Both the position numbers and the translations under genes were made by a program. Under the pieces are notes generated by a model, which saw nothing but the letters and a program-made list of their open reading frames with translations, made no database searches and had not been told where the DNA came from. A DNA stretch of 64,000 nt from Victivallaceae bacterium (lineage in GTDB: Bacteria > Verrucomicrobiota > Lentisphaeria > Victivallales > Victivallaceae). Position 1 is the first letter of the stretch. Each line of letters starts with the position of its first letter. The stretch lies in the NCBI GenBank assembly GCA_024405735.1, contig JAKSOF010000005.1:1-64000 (forward strand), written 5' to 3'. Below, piece after piece: positions 60,092 to 64,000 of this stretch.

Positions 60092-61495
60092 TTACGGAAG
60101 GACGATCTTTTCGCCCCACATCGGGCAACGGCAGGAAACTTCGATGCCCTGCTTTTTCATCATTTCCATATCGGAATAGGCGGCGCTCCAGTCAATGGGA
60201 CGGTAGATGCCCGGTTTGCAATGCCCCATTTCCAGAAGGTGACTGAACCAGATCTCACGCGGGTAAAGCGACTTCGCCGCTTCGGGGACGGAAAGTCCGA
60301 CACGGGGGTGGAGGATATGGATATCCACCCTGCCCGACGGATGGAGCTGACGATGGTCGCAACTGTCGCCCGTATGATAGATGACGGGAGCGTCATCGGA
60401 GCGTCCGCACTGGATGCGGTAGACGGAAACGAATTTTTTGAACGTCGCATTGTGGTCGCACCGCTCGGAATCAATGGTAACGTCGGAAATCGTAATTTTT
60501 TCCGGCGGTGCCTGATAGCCTTTTGCCGGATAAAAATTGCTGATGACGGGCTTTTTCGCCTTTGCCATCGCCTTGAGAAGCGCAAGATTATAATGATCGT
60601 TATGATTGTGAGTCACTAAAATAAAATCGAGCAGCGGCGCAAGTTCTTCCGCGCGGCGGTGACAGATGTCGATGCCGAAACAGCACGCCGGAGTTTTGAC
60701 GATATAGCCCATATTGTACAAATGCCAGACGACAGCGCCGCGACCGACTTTGGTTTCCGGCACTTCACGCATGATTTTATCGAATGCGCGGTCGTAAAAT
60801 TCGAGAACGGGATAGTGCCGGTAGCATCTTTCCAGATCGGCGGCGGAAAAATGGTGAGGCCGGGTAAATCTCGCGAAATCGGTCGACGTCATCTGATCGA
60901 CGCCGTTGCGGATGATCCTTTCGGCGACGTGGCGGTCGATTTTTCCGACTGCGGCAAAATTTTCCCGCGTCGGCAATTCCTGTTGATACTGCTCCTCGTC
61001 GGCTCCGGCAAAGGCGAAACTATAACGCAATTTTCCGTCGGGAGAGCCGTTGGTACTCCCGAAAAACTTGACGCTCAATACGTTGCGTCCTTTTTTCACC
61101 GCGAGCGGCAGAATATGGGAACCGTTGCCTACCCCGGCGGAAAAAGCGGAAGTGGTACGCTCGTCAAAAATCATTTTGCCATTCAATCCGGCTTGCATAT
61201 AAGAGCAATTGACGCCGCACCGCAAGTACATCGTGCCGTTGGATGGAGCGTTGAATTCGTTGACGAGCAACGCAGGGTTCCCCTCTTTCGTTTCGCGCGA
61301 AAAAATGCCGCCGGGAAGTGAAAGTATTTCTTTTTCCGCTTTTGCAAGCGGCGTAAGATCAACGACATCAAGCGTTTCCCACGTTGAAGAAGGGATTTGG
61401 TAAAAAAACCATTTTTCATTCAGAACAAGCGGCAATGCCTGAAGCGCCGCACCAAAAAACAGGAAAGCGATGCCGAGGATTTTAGGCTTTTTCAT
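60092..61495 (-). CDS. Secreted or membrane-anchored MBL-fold hydrolase with N-terminal sandwich domain
   Basis: The 467-residue protein starts with a signal peptide (MKKPKILGIAFLFFGAALQALP). Residues 25-150 look like a galactose-binding-type beta-sandwich (GTMYLRCGVNCSYMQAGLNGKMIFDE, HILPLAVKKGRNVLSVKFFG). From about 230 a metallo-beta-lactamase fold begins with the metal motif THNHNDH near 300, YHTGDSCDHRQ near 375 and WFSHLLEMGHC near 420, as in UlaG-like lactonases. The expected HxHxDH is thus present in the HNHNDH form. Substrate unknown. Its start overlaps the queH stop in ATGA, so it ends the trkA-HIT-folD-queH operon. Confidence 0.82.
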   Translation of the reverse strand: MKKPKILGIAFLFFGAALQALPLVLNEKWFFYQIPSSTWETLDVVDLTPLAKAEKEILSLPGGIFSRETKEGNPALLVNEFNAPSNGTMYLRCGVNCSYMQAGLNGKMIFDERTTSAFSAGVGNGSHILPLAVKKGRNVLSVKFFGSTNGSPDGKLRYSFAFAGADEEQYQQELPTRENFAAVGKIDRHVAERIIRNGVDQMTSTDFARFTRPHHFSAADLERCYRHYPVLEFYDRAFDKIMREVPETKVGRGAVVWHLYNMGYIVKTPACCFGIDICHRRAEELAPLLDFILVTHNHNDHYNLALLKAMAKAKKPVISNFYPAKGYQAPPEKITISDVTIDSERCDHNATFKKFVSVYRIQCGRSDDAPVIYHTGDSCDHRQLHPSGRVDIHILHPRVGLSVPEAAKSLYPREIWFSHLLEMGHCKPGIYRPIDWSAAYSDMEMMKKQGIEVSCRCPMWGEKIVLP

Positions 61496-62067
61496 TTCAA
61501 CTTTTCCTTGGGTGATTGCTGTTTCTTTCCGGCAAAGGCGGCGACCGCCGCCCGGGAAAATTCACAGCCGCAGAATTTCTGACGGTAGAAGCCGTTTTCG
61601 CGGGCGATCCGGCAACTTACCGTATAATTGCCCCCCTTTTTGAAATCGATCGCTTCAAAGGCGGCGAAATCCTTTGCCGCGTCGAAGATCTGACGGCTGT
61701 TTTTATGGGGGCTCACCGTCAGCGTCGTTGCAAACGTTTCCGCAAGTTCCGCCGCGCGCAATGCGGCGCGGCGCAGACTGAATTCAAAGCATTTACTGCA
61801 CCGTTTCCCGTGCTCCGGCTCCTTTTCCAGTCCGGCAACGGCGGCGAGCCACGCGGCGTGGTCGTAGGGATCGACTTCAAGATCAAGTTGATAGAGTTCG
61901 GCAAGTTTCCTGACCGATTCGAGCCTTTTGTCGAATTCGGCGCGGTCGGCGAGGTTGCTGTTGGAGTAAAAAAGCCGCGCGCGCCGCCCTTCCTGCTGCA
62001 GAGCGGCGACACAGCCGCCGCCGCAGGGAGCACAGCAAATATGCAACAGCAAGGATGCCTTATCCAT
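61492..62067 (-). CDS. queH: Epoxyqueuosine reductase QueH
   Basis: QueH carries out the last step of queuosine synthesis in tRNA in organisms without the B12-dependent QueG. The 191 residues show the cysteine motifs of the DUF208 family: HICCAPCGGGC at the N-terminus, KRCSKCFEFSL near 90 and FCGCEFSR near 165, which hold an iron-sulfur cluster and an iron site. The start shares its first bases with the folD stop (TAATG). Other queuosine genes are not in the window. Confidence 0.95.
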   Translation of the reverse strand: MDKASLLLHICCAPCGGGCVAALQQEGRRARLFYSNSNLADRAEFDKRLESVRKLAELYQLDLEVDPYDHAAWLAAVAGLEKEPEHGKRCSKCFEFSLRRAALRAAELAETFATTLTVSPHKNSRQIFDAAKDFAAFEAIDFKKGGNYTVSCRIARENGFYRQKFCGCEFSRAAVAAFAGKKQQSPKEKLK

Positions 62068-62951
62068 TATTTACAGCGCAAGTTTGCCGCAACGAGCGTA
62101 TTGCGCATCAGCATCGCGATCGTCATCGGACCGACTCCGCCCGGTACCGGCGTGATCGCCCCGGCGACTTCGACGGCTTCGTCGAAATCGACATCGCCGA
62201 CGAGCCGGTTTTTCTGCAATTTCTCATCAAAAATGCGGTTAATGCCGACGTCGATGACGGTCGCGCCTTTTTTCAGCATATCGCCTTTGACGAAACGCGG
62301 TTTGCCGATCGCGGCGATGACGATATCCGCCTGCCGGGTGTAAGTTGCGATGTCGGGCGTCGACGAATGGACGACCGTCACCGTCGCATCGGCTTCCGGA
62401 AGTTTCTGCATCAGAAGCGCCGCCATCGGCTTGCCGACGATGTTGCTGCGGCCGATGACGACGGCGTGCTTGCCCCGGCACGAAATGCCGGAACGGCGCA
62501 AAAGTTCCAGTACGCCGTAAGGAGTACAGGGCATGATCCCCCGTTCCCTGCCGACCAAAAGTTTGCCGACGTTGACTTCGCTGAAGCAATCGACGTCCTT
62601 GTCAGGAGAAATCGCCTGGATCACCCGGTACTCGTCGATCTGGCGCGGCACGGGCGACTGGACGAGCAATCCGTCGACCGCATCGTCGGCATTGAGTTCG
62701 GCAATTTTGTCGAGCAGTGTTTTTTCGTCGGTGTCGGCGTCGAGCGCGATCATTTTGGAAGCGATGCCGAGTTTTTCGCAGGTCGTCACCTTGTTGCGGA
62801 CATAGACCTGCGATGCGGGATCGTCCCCGACGAGGATGACGGCGAGAGCGGGCACCCTGCCGTGCGCGGCGCGGAATTTTTCGACCTCAAGCCGGGTCTC
62901 CTCGTTGATTTTGGCGGCGATCGCCTTGCCGTCGATGATGAATGCAGACAT
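62067..62951 (-). CDS. folD: Methylenetetrahydrofolate dehydrogenase/cyclohydrolase
   Basis: FolD interconverts methylene-, methenyl- and formyl-tetrahydrofolate. The 294 residues fit. The catalytic Tyr-x3-Lys is in QVYVRNKV near residue 50, the substrate loop in GLLVQSPVP near 97, and the NADP fold in VVIGRSNIVGKPMAALL near 160-175. PGGVGPMTIAMLMRNT closes the protein. It sits in a mixed operon between HIT and queH. Confidence 0.97.
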   Translation of the reverse strand: MSAFIIDGKAIAAKINEETRLEVEKFRAAHGRVPALAVILVGDDPASQVYVRNKVTTCEKLGIASKMIALDADTDEKTLLDKIAELNADDAVDGLLVQSPVPRQIDEYRVIQAISPDKDVDCFSEVNVGKLLVGRERGIMPCTPYGVLELLRRSGISCRGKHAVVIGRSNIVGKPMAALLMQKLPEADATVTVVHSSTPDIATYTRQADIVIAAIGKPRFVKGDMLKKGATVIDVGINRIFDEKLQKNRLVGDVDFDEAVEVAGAITPVPGGVGPMTIAMLMRNTLVAANLRCK

Positions 62952-62964
62952 AGAAACTGTTTCC

Positions 62965-63384
62965 TTAATCGATTTTCAGTTTTTCCTGAATGGACTTTGC
63001 CATCTCTTGCATCTGATTTCCGGCATACTTCAACTGCCGCCAGTTCCAGCGGAACGTATCTTCGACGCCGCGCGGGATCACGTGCAAATGAGCGTGCATC
63101 ACCACCTGTCCGGCGGCGGCGCCGTCGGCGAGGTGCAAATTGAATGCGTCGTAAGCGTCAAGCCGCTTCAATGCGACGCCGATGCGGCTGCCGACGCGGA
63201 ACATTCTCCCCGCCGTTTCTTCGGGAATGGTGGCGCTTGATTCGTGATGCTCCTTGGGAATGACCAGCGTATGACCGAAATTGATCGGCCCGAGGTCGAG
63301 AAAGGCGTAGACCAATTCGTCTTCGTAGATTTTGACCGACGGGATCTCCCCCTTGACGATTTTGCAGAAAATACAGTCGCTCAT
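62965..63384 (-). CDS. HIT-family hydrolase (Hint-like)
   Basis: The 139-residue protein of the histidine-triad family hydrolyses nucleoside phosphoramidates or adenylates. The zinc-type N-terminus CIFCKIVKGEIPS and the triad HAHLHVIP near 95-102 are clear. The start at 63384 (MSDCIFC) follows the trkA-like stop by one base; a longer frame is the shadow of that gene. Physiological substrate not known. Confidence 0.94.
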   Translation of the reverse strand: MSDCIFCKIVKGEIPSVKIYEDELVYAFLDLGPINFGHTLVIPKEHHESSATIPEETAGRMFRVGSRIGVALKRLDAYDAFNLHLADGAAAGQVVMHAHLHVIPRGVEDTFRWNWRQLKYAGNQMQEMAKSIQEKLKID

Positions 63385-63385
63385 C

Positions 63386-64000
63386 TTATTTCTCCTTAAA
63401 CAAATCAATGATGGATTTCTGATTGCCGAAAACGGTGAGGATGTCGCCGCGCTCCAAAACGGTGTCGGGACCGGGCTGGATCTCTCCGGCGTCACTCGCT
63501 TTTTGCAGTAAAAGGACGGTCACCGCATATTTGCCGCGCAAATTAAGTTCTTTCAGATTTTTACCGGCGAGTTTTTCCGGCACCGTCACCTCGGCGATCG
63601 CCGAACCTTTGAATTCAAAGATGTCGCTGATGTTGGCGAGCGAAAGACGGCGCGACAAGCGGTGCGCGACGTCGAGGTCGGGCTGGATCACTTCGTCGGC
63701 GCCGAGCCGGTAGAGGATGCGCTCCTGAATGTCGCTCGTCGCCTTGACGAGGATCCGGCGCGCGCCTTCCTGCTTCAGAAGCGTCAGCGCCAAAATCTGT
63801 TTTTCAAAGAAGGAACTCATCCCGAGGATCACGGCGTCGAATTTGCCGACGTTGAGTTCGTGCACCGTTTCCTCGTGGGTCACGTCGGCGATGACGACGT
63901 CGGTCACTTCATCGCGCAACTCCTCAAGGCGCGGCGCGGAAATGTCGCAGATGAGTACCGAATTTCCGGCACGGCTCAATTCCCGGGCAAGTTTACTGCC
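63386..64000 (-). CDS. trkA: TrkA/KtrA-type potassium channel regulatory protein (5' end cut by window)
   Basis: At least 205 codons of an RCK-domain protein that gates a Trk/Ktr potassium transporter in response to nucleotide binding. The frame continues to the right edge (GSKLARELSRAGNSVLICD), so the start and the first Gly-rich strand are outside. RCK_N parts include VVIADVTHEETV and LKQEGARRILVKA. The RCK_C part includes EVTVPEKLAGKNLKELNLRGKY and PDTVLERGDILTVFG. The membrane subunit is not in view; it may lie beyond the edge. Confidence 0.93.
   Translation of the reverse strand, partial: GSKLARELSRAGNSVLICDISAPRLEELRDEVTDVVIADVTHEETVHELNVGKFDAVILGMSSFFEKQILALTLLKQEGARRILVKATSDIQERILYRLGADEVIQPDLDVAHRLSRRLSLANISDIFEFKGSAIAEVTVPEKLAGKNLKELNLRGKYAVTVLLLQKASDAGEIQPGPDTVLERGDILTVFGNQKSIIDLFKEK

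Overview
The window reads as about 64 kb of chromosome from an anaerobic, diderm, saccharolytic bacterium, most likely a gut-type member of the Lentisphaerota (PVC superphylum). That assignment is inference. It rests on a Kdo transferase (LPS), MurE with the DNPR meso-diaminopimelate motif, HydF (FeFe-hydrogenase maturation, anaerobiosis), a HisA of the eukaryote-like subfamily, many glycosidases acting on host-type glycans (fucosidase GH29, GH20, GH1, a GH99-like domain) and high GC. Most genes sit in long, tightly overlapping operons. Their promoters are strikingly uniform: TTGNNN, mostly 17 bp, then TATATT or TATAAT.

Layout. 1-2.3 kb: tRNA-Lys and a reductase-hisF operon (minus). 2.5-5 kb: znuA-znuC-znuB metal uptake operon (plus). 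5-10.6 kb: nitroreductase, unknown, hisA, rhamnulokinase, peptide-type binding protein (minus), with a palindrome over the promoter. 10.7-14.6 kb: ptsH-ptsI-deoxyribosyltransferase-like-waaA. 14.7-20.8 kb: alaS-STAS, then RAM protein-lipoprotein-murF-murE. 20.9-24.2 kb: surface polysaccharide genes (O-acetyltransferase, two glycosyltransferases) and a broken SGNH hydrolase. 24.4-30.9 kb: alkaline phosphatase/GH99-like fusion, GH1 and tandem FAD oxidoreductase operon, facing an unknown 720-residue protein. 33-35 kb: rpsB-tsf. 35-44 kb: four-helix-bundle gene and a composite type I restriction-modification operon. 44-55.4 kb: hydF, then one long plus-strand run hom-ask-proS-nifU-prfB-pfk-fucosidase. 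55.4-58.5 kb: a tetranucleotide repeat with palindrome, a Wzz-like protein and a NYN nuclease. 58.5-64 kb: GH20, then trkA-HIT-folD-queH-MBL (minus).

The most interesting region is the defence locus at 36.1-44.1 kb. hsdM and hsdR have host-like GC, but between them lies an AT-rich block that fits exactly between the hsdM stop and the hsdR start. It carries a PD-(D/E)XK-like nuclease, a frameshifted hsdS and an OLD-family ATPase/Toprim nuclease. Overlapping start and stop codons place all of them in one transcription unit. Other points of note are the phosphatase-glycosidase fusion, the (GCAA)13 repeat running into a perfect palindrome ahead of the Wzz-like gene, a cluster of mini-hairpins between 22-bp direct repeats upstream of hom, and an alanyl-tRNA synthetase lacking its C-terminal third.
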